From positions 3,100,001 through 3,164,000 of the forward strand of contig JAGTWJ010000017.1 of assembly GCA_020064725.1 (NCBI GenBank): a DNA stretch of 64,000 nucleotides, in the 5' to 3' direction. This document shows positions 37,520-49,421 of the stretch, piece by piece. The notes beneath the pieces are model-generated. The model did no database searches and had not been told where the DNA came from. It worked only from the letters and a program-made list of their open reading frames with translations. The translations under genes were made by a program, and so were the position numbers. Numbering within the stretch: position 1 is the first letter of the stretch; the number at the start of each line of letters is the position of its first letter. The DNA comes from Drechslerella dactyloides (Eukaryota; Ascomycota; Orbiliomycetes; Orbiliales; Orbiliaceae).

Positions 37520-38270
37520 ATGGCCTCGGGAGCTAAACTACCTGTCAAAAACTGGCCAAGGGAGATCAAATTCCTTACGAAGCCGACGCTCTCGGAAAAA
37601 CTTGATGACACGATTTTAGGCCCACTGGGGTTTGACAAAAAACCGGGGCCACGTTTCGCAGGAACCCCATCCGAGAATGTGGCTATAAAGCAAATCACGA
37701 ACCCCACGCACCCAGCGGCAGGAGAATACGGGCTATTTGGTATGTATATGCAATATTCCAGTGTCACCGCTGATGCTGCCTAGCTCGAAGACCCACTGTA
37801 TACATGACACTTGGATTAAGGTTATTTCAAAGGTGTTATCCCTACGAACATTGCTCTAAAATTAACAAAAGAATTTCGTAATTGTTATGTTCATATCTGC
37901 AGCCACGAAAAACCTCTCGCCAGGAAGTCATATCCTGGATTACCTCGGCAATTATCACGAAACGGTCCCAGAAGATACGGACGAAGCGTCAAATTACGAC
38001 CTGGTACTCGCACGAGACATTGGAGGGACGGGCAGGGGCGTGGCAATCGATGCTCGTTTCGCAGGCAATGAAGCACGCATGATTAACGACTATCGTGGTG
38101 TCGCCGCGAAGCCTAATGCCGAATTTAAGGAGCGAGAAACGGGGATCATGGGAGTGTATGTTGTTGTGAATAATGGGGTCAAAGGGTTCAGGGGGATCCG
38201 AAAGGGCGAGGAGATACTGGTGAGCTACGGACGGTCGTTCTGGAGCGAGAGAAGGGAAGCAATAGAATAG
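37520..38270 (+). CDS. Small SET-domain protein
   Basis: Two exons (37520-37739, 37903-38270) join in frame to 195 residues. The SET core runs from about residue 55 to 188. It contains KNLSPGSHILDYLG, GVAIDARFAGNEARMINDYRG, a GIMGVYVV strand and KGEEILVSYGRSFW with the expected tyrosine (Tyr 182). SET enzymes transfer methyl from S-adenosylmethionine to lysine. The usual INHSC segment is INDYRG here (135-139), a form I associate with a group of fungal SET proteins, and no pre-SET or Cys-rich post-SET is present. Histone or non-histone substrate cannot be told. An ATG at the first exon was preferred; no upstream ATG in frame is open. Confidence 0.8.
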
Positions 38271-40034
38271 TTCCAGTGCTTGACGCTGTCGCGGTGCTAT
38301 CGATGAGACAACTAGCGGCTCAGCAAGAACAATGCATTTGTATAGAATAGAGATATATTGCAGTGCCGGGTTATATCGGTGAGGCTTAGAGATATGGAAG
38401 TCTCTCCAAGAGCGTTGTGTCGGACATGTTATCCGCGCGACGCCGTAACGCTGTATATTGGTAGGGTTTGAGCCCAGCTGTTTCATGAAGGCTCTGACAG
38501 TTTGCGAAGCGATATCATGCCGTGATATAGCGGTTCGTTGAGGCTACTAAGTAACGTATCCATCTCTTGTCACGAGCCGAATTGCGAATAGCGGCTGTTG
38601 CGGGTGGCCCACATCGCGAAAGGACAGGAAACCTGAGGAGAAGCCTTCATGAAAGGAGTTACAGGATCCCCTGGCCTTTCGAGCAGTCAACGTTTTTTTG
38701 TTTTTCGCGGATCTGTATGTCCCCGCTTCTGTGTGGCTTCCATGCCCGTGGAATGCAAAACTTGTTTGCCCGTTGATGACATGGTGGAAGCCTAGAAAAA
38801 TCTGGAAGTGGTTTATCGCAGCTAGCTGCGAGACCCGTGTTCACGCCCACGAGGCTTCGGCTGATGATAAAAGCATCGAGTTTCCCATTCCGCTACGATA
38901 ATAATCGAAAAAACAAACACCAGTATCAAGAGCGGAGCCGATGTCAGAAGTAAAAGCTCGAATACTGGGGATGTCAAGATACTTACACCGTATTCCTCAA
39001 CTCGGGCTTAGCCTCGAACAGCTGTACAGGATGCTGGAGTGGCAGACACATTGGCACCCTCCAAAATTTCCCGCCGGCCTGCAAGTGCGATGAGGCGACG
39101 CAAGCATTTGACAAGTTACAATTTCGCGTGTGCTCTTCCCCCTGTCACCAGATCAGCTCCCGTAGTGAAGCGTCAACATTGACCGAAGATCGATTGTGGG
39201 ACAGGCCCAAGCGTAGTTTGGCGTCCGGAACTAAACATCTGTGAAACAGGGGAGCGGAACCGTATTGGCCTCGACAAACAATTCTTATACTCTGTGATAA
39301 ACCATATTCGGAAATATTTCCTCCAGATTATCCACAAGCGCGGGAATCGAACAAGCTTGCAAGTCGAAAGGGAACGAAAACAGATGACAGGATGCGGGCT
39401 CCGCCGATCTCATTTAACGTCCCGTCCGAAGCCTTGACACGCGATCAACTCGAAACGTGGTGTAGCAGTAGTGTTTGGGAGACTATAGTTCACAAATACA
39501 TCTGATATTGCAGAAGCTTTGATTAAAAGGTTGCGGACATGAGAGTCCGTCGATGTGAAATAATTATATTCTTCTCTCCTTTCGATAGTAAAGAAAATCA
39601 TCTTTTGAAAAGGGTATCCAGGACAAGAAAGGTTAAGAAACTGCCCATAGGCAAAAAAGCCGGGACAAGACTGAGGAAATAATGGTGTGAAACAGTTAGA
39701 TCCGCAATACACAATCAATAGAGAAGTGTCTTGTCCACAGGCAAACAAAAGAACAAGCTTTCCGACCCCGATTATAAGGAGGGGGAGGATAAAAAATATT
39801 GACAAAAAAGAATAGAAAGAAGGAAAAAGAAGTGAAAGAAATGAATGATGTGGCCAATGTAGCCCTCTGTAGGTGTATCCCACACCTTTGCTGAAAATGC
39901 AACCAAATGAAATAAATGATAATCGCTAAACAGTCATGCAGTGACAAAGGAAAAAGTTAAGGAAATTATGAGAATGATAAATGGAAGTGTTGGAGATTAA
40001 AGGGGATGGAAGCAAGATAGATACGGAAATGATA
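38271..40034. other. Intergenic region between convergent genes
   Basis: No supported gene. A minus-strand frame at 39410-39883 is T-rich and Leu/Phe/Ser-biased, as expected for the 3' UTR of the downstream minus-strand gene rather than for protein. Confidence 0.55.
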
Positions 40035-40880
40035 TCATATCGCCTCGACTTGCATGAGACTGGCGCTGCTGTATTCCAGTTCTTGCATGATATCATTGCT
40101 GTCAGATCCTCCAAGTGTCCAAACCCATTCCCGCTTAGGTCGTCTCCATTTCCCACTGCGAGACAACGCAGATGCAAATCTATCGACGGAGCGGCCTCGG
40201 GTGTCTTCATCATCGACAGGAGTCTTGGGCTCAGAATCGGATTCGGATTCTTCGGAATCAGTCGAAGAGGTCGCAGATGGTGGTGACATGCTCTCGATGT
40301 CTTCCATGCGGTCCTGGCTTGAGATAAATTCGTATTCCTCTTCGTCGGAAGGGGGGATAACGGTATGTTCGAGTTCGAAAGTCACGTTGCGGGTCGAAGA
40401 TTCGAAGGAAGGCGACTGGGAAGGAGAGTGGGACGGCGAGCCCTTCAATATCGATCTTCGTCCAGACACTTCTTGGTAGGGATAGGTCCGGGTCCACCGG
40501 CACGTATAGCTTCCATGAGAAGAACCAGATGAGATATGGGTGTTGACGATGGTGTTTCTCGACGTGATATCCTCTTGTGAGGCACTGGATTCACTATCGC
40601 TCGGGCTGCAACTCGATAATCTCGACGAACTGAAGCAACCCGAAGTACCGAATGATCGTCGGGTGTCGTTTCCGAAATTTAGCGATAACTTGGGCTTCTT
40701 TGCGACAATCGGAGTGCCCGAACTTCTACTTATCGGTGAAGAGACATTGAGGGGGGTTGATTCTATCGATGTCGGGATGAATAGAGACAGCTTCGCAGGT
40801 GCAGGTCGGTTTTGGGGGTTGCAGATTGCGGGAGGGAGCGAAAGAGCTGGTCGGAGAGGTCGGACTGTAAGAGTAGCCAT
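40035..40880 (-). CDS. Conserved-looking disordered protein with SILK and RVxF-type motifs
   Basis: A single-exon frame of 281 residues, very rich in Ser, Pro and acidic residues, with no globular domain recognised. Features seen are KLSLFIPT (30-37) and a related KPKLSLNFG (62-70). RRSILKG (141-147) is followed 17 residues later by RNVTFEL (164-170). An acidic stretch (179-226) comes next, and a basic/aromatic end, KWRRPKREWVWTLGG (244-258), looks like the best-ordered part. SILK placed N-terminal to RVxF is the docking layout of several protein-phosphatase-1 regulators. That is a motif-level inference; short motifs arise by chance in disordered Ser-rich proteins. The long single frame with biased codons argues for a real gene. 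Confidence 0.65.
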   Translation of the reverse strand: MATLTVRPLRPALSLPPAICNPQNRPAPAKLSLFIPTSIESTPLNVSSPISRSSGTPIVAKKPKLSLNFGNDTRRSFGTSGCFSSSRLSSCSPSDSESSASQEDITSRNTIVNTHISSGSSHGSYTCRWTRTYPYQEVSGRRSILKGSPSHSPSQSPSFESSTRNVTFELEHTVIPPSDEEEYEFISSQDRMEDIESMSPPSATSSTDSEESESDSEPKTPVDDEDTRGRSVDRFASALSRSGKWRRPKREWVWTLGGSDSNDIMQELEYSSASLMQVEAI

Positions 40881-43800
40881 CCTGGACTACACTGAAATAC
40901 GAATATATGTTTGAATGGATGTGAAGTGGAAACTCTCTGCGACTATATAAAATGTGCTGCAGTGGTGCAACGCAGTCCAAGGGTGGATGTCCTGTTGATG
41001 TCGCAGATTCAACGGCAGTCCGAATTCGAAAGGAAGGCCTTGATGAGAACAATCAAAGCAGCCGGGGAGGTGATAAAGGAAACGATTTTGTGTGGCTGTC
41101 GTTAGATCGTATACCAGATCATGCCTTTGAAGTGGTATCCTTAACCTCTTCCAATAGGGAAAATTGAAGATTGGTGGAAAGTGGTATATAATATACTAGG
41201 GCAATATACACTAGGACCCAGATGATATATATGTATTGGAAGATATATCGATAGAAGGGCAGGCAGGAAGTGAAGGGCAAGAGGGGTGGGAGCCAGATGC
41301 CTTTTGTTTCTCGGTGCTGTGGAGCGGGACTTGAGAGCATGCGCAGCTGCACCCAGATGCATGCTCGGGGGCGGCAAAAGAAAATATCAACCTGGTCGTG
41401 AGGGGAAGAACTTGTTAGACTGGTACACACGCTTGGGCAAAGTCTATTCATAGCAAAAAGGAATGTCATGTTCACTCATGGTCGCATGGCAATATGAAGA
41501 CCGGAGGCCCGCTGCACCGATATCAGGGAAGATGGAGGTACCGGTGACTTGTTGACTGCCGTCTTCGAAAGGACTTTTGGCGGCCAGACTGGCGTGCATC
41601 TGCTTGGAATGCGCAGTTTGTCAACGTTCAACATGTACAAGTACCAGAAACCAGCGTGGCCGATGTCTTGGGGGAAGTGCTTCTATCGCTCGTGAACAAG
41701 AGGGCGCAAAGACCTGTTCCTGTCTTGTTTCTAAGTTTAACCCCAGACTAATTTGCGCTTCCTTGCACACACACACGCAGGGAAAGGAACATAAAAAGCA
41801 AAGCCCGCAAAAAAGCAACATCGGTACCCATGCAACTGTTTTTGTTTTTCGGGCTGCGCTCGAGTTGTGCTTTCTATTTGCGGACGGCCGCGCTGGGAAC
41901 TGCTGAGGAATCCCACCAAGAGACAGGCCGGTATCAAGCACAGCGGAAGAGGAAACAGCAGCTCTCCAGACATGCAACACTCGATTCGATTGGACGGCAC
42001 GAGCAGAGCGACCGAGGGGTCTCCGCGAATAGATGAACTATATCGAGAGTTGTTGGACATCTACAGCGACGGTAGACGTAACCGTTCGCGCTCAGCTGGA
42101 TCCCAGGGAAGAGGCAAGATACATCTAGCGATCAAAAGGGCTAAGAACAGATCTATCGATGGCGATGCAACTTGAGCCGAGGCACCCATCCACGACAAGC
42201 CGACGTCCAATAGCGGCCTCGCGTTTGACGCCTATCACATCCCGTGAAAAGGTTCCTTCGCGTTATCTTTCTGCAATACAACCTGAACTCTTCGCAACGG
42301 CCTGGGCCCCCCGATCCACATGCATTTGCCGTGCCCGACAGCATGAATGAGTGGATCGAATCCCACGGTACCCTCCGAGAAGATGGCCGGTGAATTGCAT
42401 CAGCCATCTGTCCCGTGAGTGGATGAATTTTTTTCCAACGGACTAGTTGACTGTACAGCTGTGTTGCCATCCGTCCGTCAGCTCTTACCAACCGGTTTCC
42501 GCCAACTTCCAGCCGGCAAGTTGCTCATGTAGTCTCGGGAAGCTGCTGAGGCCTTGACGAATAATGATATCAACGGCGCTATTTCTGGCGCTGTGGGCGA
42601 ATGCGTTCTAACCTTGGTCGTTGCGGCAGACACAGGTTTTGAGTCGTCCGCGTAGGATGCTTGCCGTACACGCGTCCGTACATGAATGCGGTCCCGTATG
42701 AATGCTCAGTTGATCTCGGGACGCCGTCTCGGGGCACGCAGCCATCCGAGATGTTCAGTCATTCATCCACAGTTGTATTGCAAGAATAGCACATTCGGCC
42801 GGGAGGCAAAGCACACGGCGGGCGGGGTAAATACGAAATTGAATGGCGGGAAAAAAAAGCTGTGCCCGCCAAGCCTGAAAAGGAAACCTTCAATTTCTCT
42901 GGATTAATTTCGGAATACCCCTTTTTTTTCCCCCAACGCATGGGCGGACAGACAATAGGAGTTTTGACACGAGGTGCAATTTCTCGATGGCTTGAAGAAG
43001 GCTTCGAGAACTGGCTGCTCGATCTGACATCTGCGGAAATTGATTGACCGCCGCCGCCCGAGCGTCGTTCCTAAATTGCGACCGGCCGGGTCTCCTTCCT
43101 AAGTGAAGTGGGATTATTCGCAAGAACAGTCTCGCCAGATTTTAGGAGTTGGACGAGTTTAGCATCTGCATTGCAGTCTGGGTCTCGAACCTTATGATGA
43201 TGTTCGAAATGCTACAATAGCATCCCAACACTGCCATTGGCGGCGTAATACAATCCGCAGCATGACAGCTCGCCTACACCATAGATCCTTTCCGAGTCGA
43301 TGAGGCAAAACATTGGCGTAGAAAGGTACCCGGGTTTCTAGACCCGCCTCTAAATGGAGACGTTCAGACAACATGACACAGCTTGAATCTAAATTTGAAC
43401 GTGTCGGCACCGACGCGCTCGACTTGAATCCTCTCACATGCCGGAGAGCAACACACGCGGCGAGAAGGCACGAGCTCCCACGTGTATCATGTACGCCGAA
43501 ATCAATACCGTCGACAGCTGCCAGATCCTTTCAAAACATCGGTCACAATTTTTGAAGGAGTTGCAAAAGACACTCTGCAACTGAAGAATTGCTTGCCAAC
43601 CGTGTATCCAGAGGAATCTGCAGGAACACCGTAGACACAACTTGCAACTCTCGCAATATGCGCAATTACCCGTCGAATTCTCCGTCGCACGAGCCAACTT
43701 GTTTGCTGTGGCGATATCATGGCTAAAGCAAACCTAAGCCTTCGCTCTTACGACTACCGGACTATTTGCCCCTGGAACCAGAAGCTGACCGCGAACCACG

Positions 43801-46447
43801 CACGAATAACATGATTGTATGTATGTACAAGTAGGTCACCAGATCTTTTTGTTCGCCTGAGTCGGTCTTAACACCGGATTATCAGCCACCGCAGCTTACT
43901 CTCTGGTTCTGCTCTGCCCCGTTCGCATACGAATTTTTCCCGGTTTGAGATATGGCATACGCGAGGAGCTCACGATTCGGGAATCTTGGTACCGGGGTCT
44001 GAATCACCCCAAAGGCAGGTACGATCTCGGTAAAATTACCGTGCAGACGAAGTGTACGATACTCGCATCTCCAGGCGTAATGACCCCAGGTTCTTTGCAG
44101 TCGCAATATCATTGCGCCGCTCGGTCTCTTACGGAATCGAAGTCAGATTTGGCAGATCAGAACCGCACATAAAATGCATTGTATCAGTTATCGCAACGCC
44201 TCCCTAGTTACGATGTGTAAGACGTCCAGGGTCAACCGATCGCACCCGGGGCAAGGTAGTTGCTGTGATCGAGCCCTAGGATAGCCCTAATTAAGGTGCC
44301 GAGAATCGTATGTGTGTATGTTTTATGGCTTGAAACATCTAACGCAGCTTTGAGACCTCGTAAAATCGGTCGATTGAGATTCGCGATGACTTTGGTATGC
44401 GAGATTACAGCCTACTCGGCGCATTGGATTGATTTGGAATATCATCTCTCCCTTGAAGACATCTCATCCTGGAGTGTCTATCATATCACCTCGGGCTTTC
44501 AGGTGTTGGCTCATGCGTGGAGCGTTACGCTTATCTGGCCCATCCATCTCCGAGGGAACAGATTCTAGAGATTACCACCATCCCAAACATGTCAAGTCGT
44601 AGCCTCCGAGATCGGAACTGCCCCGGGTCTTGGAGAGTTTCTAGATTCTCTGGATGACCATGCAAACTTCTAGCACCTCACTAATTGCTGGATAGTTTCA
44701 AGTTAACTTGTTGATAAGCTGGGCTACCGTATACCGCTGCTGCAGATGTAGATATACTATACGCTGATGATTTCCCCACTGAACGCATACTACGTGTGGT
44801 GCCCCTCCAGCAGGGATTGCCGATGATTAGCATGCTATTTAATTGCTGAAGGACCCTGAAAATCATTACTATAACGGTTTTGTTCCAGAAGCGGGATAAC
44901 ATACCATGTTATATTCGGTCGAGTCGATGGGTTGATCATATATTACTAATACGCCTTTCTCGACGGGTTGAAGAATTTCTGCGGGTATTCTGCCGTGTTT
45001 AGACTCATAATAACTGTTTAATGCTGATAGTATTCTGTACTAAGCTTACAAATTCGAAGCGATACTAAATCCCGATGCTGTAACGTATCTGCTTGGGCAC
45101 ATCGGTTTCCTGTAAAGTTTCATTACGAGAAATCGTACTATCCATTGACTCGGTAATAACAGCATCAACAATACCCGTTGGATATCAACCCCCAAAGCTC
45201 ATCTCGTAAACCGGACCCCTTCCTCTGGCTGTGAAGTCCCAAAGTACGAAAGACAAACGCTTGTTGTTTGGTGTAAGTAGTGAACGGGAAGGTTCCCTGA
45301 CACTAGTTCATGCCACCGACCGTAGATGCATTCCGACGTGATGACCTCCACGTACCTTGAGGAGCTATACATCTATCGACTGTACACAAATTCATGAAAT
45401 TCCGAAACGCGTCAATGCCGAAATCGAGTAGTGCACCGTCTTCGAAGTCGCGGTAATTCAAGCTTAGACTATAGCAGCTTAAAATCAGAGTTGCACAAAG
45501 TATAGCACCGTGATATCCATCTTTACCCAAGGTCAAAAAATATGCGTAATTCTCAGGTAAGCTTACGGAGAATTCTAGAATAGGGACGTCCGGGCTTTCA
45601 CACGTGCCGCACGGGTGTGTTGTTTTTGTGGTACTTTTAACTGTCAACACCAGGATCCTTACTCGGGAGACTCACCTTGACGACAATTCACGACCTCCAA
45701 GCTGAATATCCCAGAAGCACAACCTGCAGGGTGCGATTTGATGTTTGTCTGTAGCTACTCCAAATGGCCTGCTTTTCGCAAATATAAATGCGGCCCAGAA
45801 ACCCGAGCCCGAATGCTCGTTCAAGGGCCGAGGATCCCTCCATCTGTGTCGCCAGCTCGGTAGCCGGCAAACATCAACTGACCAACCGTAGAGGCCCAAA
45901 ATGCCGGCGGGGCTGGGCGGATCAAAATAGCAGCCTGTTTTCTGCATGGTTCTGCGAAAATGTGTCAGCGCCCAGCCGAATGAGGATGACGCAGAAAAGC
46001 GGATTCAGCAAGAGAGCTGCGGCGGGCGCCGCTTCTCCAAATTTAACACTCGAGAGAATCGATCCTCGAAGAGTTAAATAAGTATCCGACCTCAGATACA
46101 CACACGCATATTCATTTCCTGTTCGCAAAACGAGCGCATCGACAAAAGCCTTCCTCCCGGATCGCACAACCGTTGTGTATTTTTAAAACAAAGCCCCACC
46201 AACGTCAACCGCCCCTCCGGCCAGCCTGTCACGCTACCCCGTATACGTCTATCCTTGGCCCCAAGCACGGGTACCCCAGAAAACAAACCATCGGAATCGA
46301 AAAACCAAAAACTCCTCGACCTATTAATTCGCGGACCCCAGCCGCATCGCCGTCGCCAGCTCCAAAAAGTCAAACGTTCCCTCGAAAGCCGCAGATCCGG
46401 AGTCAAGGTTTCCTAGCGAGCTAGCTCGTTTACCACCACATCCATAC
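40881..46447. other. 5.6-kb gene desert between divergent genes
   Basis: No supported gene. It includes the promoters of the minus-strand disordered protein and the plus-strand metacaspase. A minus-strand frame at 45303-45650 has mixed, protein-like composition but no clear start or partner exon. CA microsatellite-like sequence occurs near 41765-41775. No transposon motif was recognised. Confidence 0.5.
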
Positions 46448-48527
46448 ATGTCGTACGGGTATCAAGCGAATGGTCCGAGCGATTCCTATGCTACATCGTA
46501 CGTTGCTCCGTATCCCCAGTGCAGCAACACTGCCACACGGCTGGAAGCAAGCTGGCATGCATCTCGAGGATCATATATGTATACTGATATTGCCTCGTGT
46601 GGTTATATATATAGTCAATTCTATGGCGGCGGCGGAGCGCCGCCTCCGGTTCCTCCACGGCCCAATTCCGGATACATGAACGGACAGGTGGGTATTCTGC
46701 GTTTCGACGCTGACGCTTCTCGGCCGTTAGGATCTTAGACTGCCGTTTCGACGAAGGATATGCTGACTGACGATGGTTTCTCCCATGATAGCCTCCTTAC
46801 CCTAATCAGCAACCATATGGACAGGCCCCGTCGCCATATCCACCATATCAGCAACCACCTCCACAGGGCTATGGACCTCCGGGGGGATACCCGAGTCCTC
46901 AGCCGTATGGTAGCCCTCAGCCGTCAGCGTATGGGCAACCACCATACCCTTCGCAGAGTCCCATGCCGCCTACCGGCTATGGAATGCCATCACCGCAGCC
47001 GCCGTATCAATCCAGCTCGCAATGGGGGGCCGCACCTGCTCCGGTGCACTCGACGATGCCGCCTCCGCATTCTCCGGCGCCGGGGCAAGTGCTCTACCCG
47101 CAGCCGGGACAGCTCCCGTCCTATAGCACCAATCAGTGGACGAAGAGCCACACCGGCCCGAGGCCGCCGCCGAATACTATGCAAACGTATAGGCCGGCGG
47201 GACAGGCGCAAGGAATGCAATATCAACATAGTACCTGTCAGGGAAAGAGGAAAGCCTTGTGTGCGTATATTCCGTTGTAGAGTGTACAGGTAGCTGGTTG
47301 ACTAACGACGCTTCTATAGTGATCGGTATAGTAGGTGGCTCGCTCCGATGTGAATAGATAGTATAAGGTCATTTAGATCACTAACCGGCATGCTTAGAAC
47401 TACTTTAACACAAAGAGACAGCTCAAGTAAGTGACTGAGCAATAACTCCAGGAATTGAGTAGCGCTAATATAACATGTCAGTGGTTGTATCAATGATGTC
47501 ATGAACGTTCGAAACTTCCTGATACAATCCTACAAATACAGAGCGGAAGACATGGTCATCCTGACAGACGACCAAAGCAATCCGCTCTCAGTACCCAAGC
47601 GCGACAACATCCTCCGCGCGATGAAATGGCTAGTCGCAGACGCGCAGCCGAACGACTCGCTCTTCTTCCATTTCTCGGGACACGGCGGTCAAGTCAAAGA
47701 CCTCGACGGCGACGAAGCCGACGGTTACGACGAAACTATATACCCTGTCGACTACGCGACGAAAGGCCACATCGTCGACGACCTGATGCATGACATCATG
47801 GTCAAGCCGCTGAAGCCCGGTGTCCGTCTTACAGCCATATTTGACAGCTGCCACTCGGGCACGGCGCTGGATCTGCCCTTCATATACTCGACCGCGGGTA
47901 CCTTGAAGGAGCAGAATTTGCTGAAGGAAGCTGGAATGGGACTTCTGGGCGCCGTCGTACAGCCTAGGAGCCTGACGATTGGAGGCGTGATGCAGGGGAC
48001 CTATGAATTTATCAACAAGGCTACTTCCGGCAGGGGCGCTGAGGAGCGGGCCAAGAAGCTGAAGTTTAGTCCGGCGGACGTCATCCAATGGAGCGGCAGC
48101 AAGGACTCGCAGACTTCGTACGTTGCATTTCACCATCTTTTGAACAGCGGAAACGAGTGTGATAAGCGAGAACTGTCTACTAACATGCTGCGTCTTATAG
48201 AGCCGACGACCAAGGTGGAGGTGTCATGTCGAGGTTCGTTCATATCTATCATCTTTGCAACCGGCAGAGCTTTGAAATCGGACAGCTAACGCGCGGAAAT
48301 GGACAGAGCCTTCATCAAATGCCTATCCCGAAACCCCGGCCAAAGCTACAAGCAGATGCTGAACAGTTTGCGGGACGAACTCGGCGGCAAGTATTCTCAG
48401 AAGCCGCAGCTCAGCTGCAGTCACCCTCTGGACACCGATTTGCTTTGTAAGTTGACACCTACCCGACTTGTTCTACCGATACAGTTGGGATATAAGAGCT
48501 GACATTGGCCGGACAGTCCTCATGTAG
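46448..48527 (+). CDS. MCA1: Metacaspase (type I)
   Basis: Nine exons (46448-46497, 46615-46687, 46792-47260, 47320-47330, 47398-47426, 47482-48117, 48201-48233, 48307-48446, 48517-48527) join in frame to 483 residues. The ~190-residue prodomain is rich in Pro, Gln, Tyr and Gly. The caspase-like p20 domain follows: LLIGINYF, GCINDVMNVRNFL, FFHFSGHGG with catalytic His 278, DGYDETIYPVDY, and IFDSCHSGT with catalytic Cys 334. The p10-like part has DVIQWSGSKDSQTS and QKPQLSCSHPL. Metacaspases cleave after Arg/Lys, are usually Ca2+-dependent, and act in stress, ageing and protein quality control. Two exons are only 11 nt, and the intron before the 33-nt exon's successor uses a GTTCGT donor. Both catalytic residues are intact. 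Confidence 0.93.
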
Positions 48528-49421
48528 CGCTGCTTCACTCCTCGAGACGACGATCTAACGGATGTATGAAGTCTATGCTTTGGGCGAGTCGGCATATATA
48601 CATTACACCACATCTGCGTATATGCTAGCCATTTTCCTTTCATTGTATCTTTCATTTAGCACTGTGGTACTGGTCGGACGCCAGTCTTTCGTTCATGATG
48701 TCGACGGCCGATCTTAAAGCCATGTCCGAGCTGTTTCTCCGTTCGTTTTTATTTTGTCATTTTTGGAGGACTATCTACGATTCATCTAACTGTATTCTAC
48801 GCGATTTACCAATGGACATACGAAGTGATGAGAAGACACCGCCCTTCATATCGTAAACCACAAACTCGCCGCGATTTATCTTTAGTACAAATTGCATATT
48901 AATTGGTTCAAGGTGGTGGTACATAGCGTACGCATGTGCATTGGGAAGCTTCTCGTGCAGATGATGACGCGGATCTTTAGCTTGTAATCTAGCTCGATGC
49001 AGCCTCTGGCGCGCGAGTCGAATATATGCGCCCAGAATCATAACCCTGCAGTGTTTCTGGCCTACGACCAGCTAGCTGCTGCGTGAAAGGAACGAATGGC
49101 CAGATTGAAAACTGGTATAACTATCAAATCGAAGGGGTGAAGGATCGACTTTTCGAGGAGCCACTACTCTGTCCTACGGAGACACCGAGCTCGCGAGGTG
49201 TAAATGTAACACAAAATATGTGATGAACTGTCCGCTTGCGGTGCGCGCTTGTATCGAGCCCCGCTCTCCGCATTGATATCCCCCAGCCATCGATCGAAAG
49301 ATTGCGTATAATATAACAGCTGCGCAACTAACGTTAGGATTGATCGTGTCAATCGGTTGCAACCTATTTATCTATCCATCGATCCATCTTCGATTGCAAT
49401 CGACGCCAACCATGAAGATAT
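48528..49421. other. Intergenic region between metacaspase and MOSC genes
   Basis: No supported gene. An 88-residue minus-strand frame (48775-49041) begins with ATG but shows no motif and overlaps the likely metacaspase 3' UTR. Confidence 0.55.

Noticed and set aside
24648..38270. Secondary-metabolite cluster built from P450, Zn2Cys6 regulator and SET protein
   Set aside because: No polyketide synthase, peptide synthetase, terpene cyclase or prenyltransferase is present, and more than 5 kb of empty DNA separates the P450 from the regulator.
39410..39883. 157-codon minus-strand frame rich in Phe, Leu and Ser
   Set aside because: Lies directly 3' of the minus-strand disordered-protein gene in T-rich DNA, as expected for a 3' UTR; the hydrophobic run is low-complexity.
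45303..45650. 115-codon minus-strand frame
   Set aside because: No recognisable domain, no clear promoter or partner exon; cannot be told from a chance frame.
48775..49041. 88-codon minus-strand frame with ATG
   Set aside because: No motif, and it overlaps the probable metacaspase 3' UTR and the MOSC gene's upstream region.
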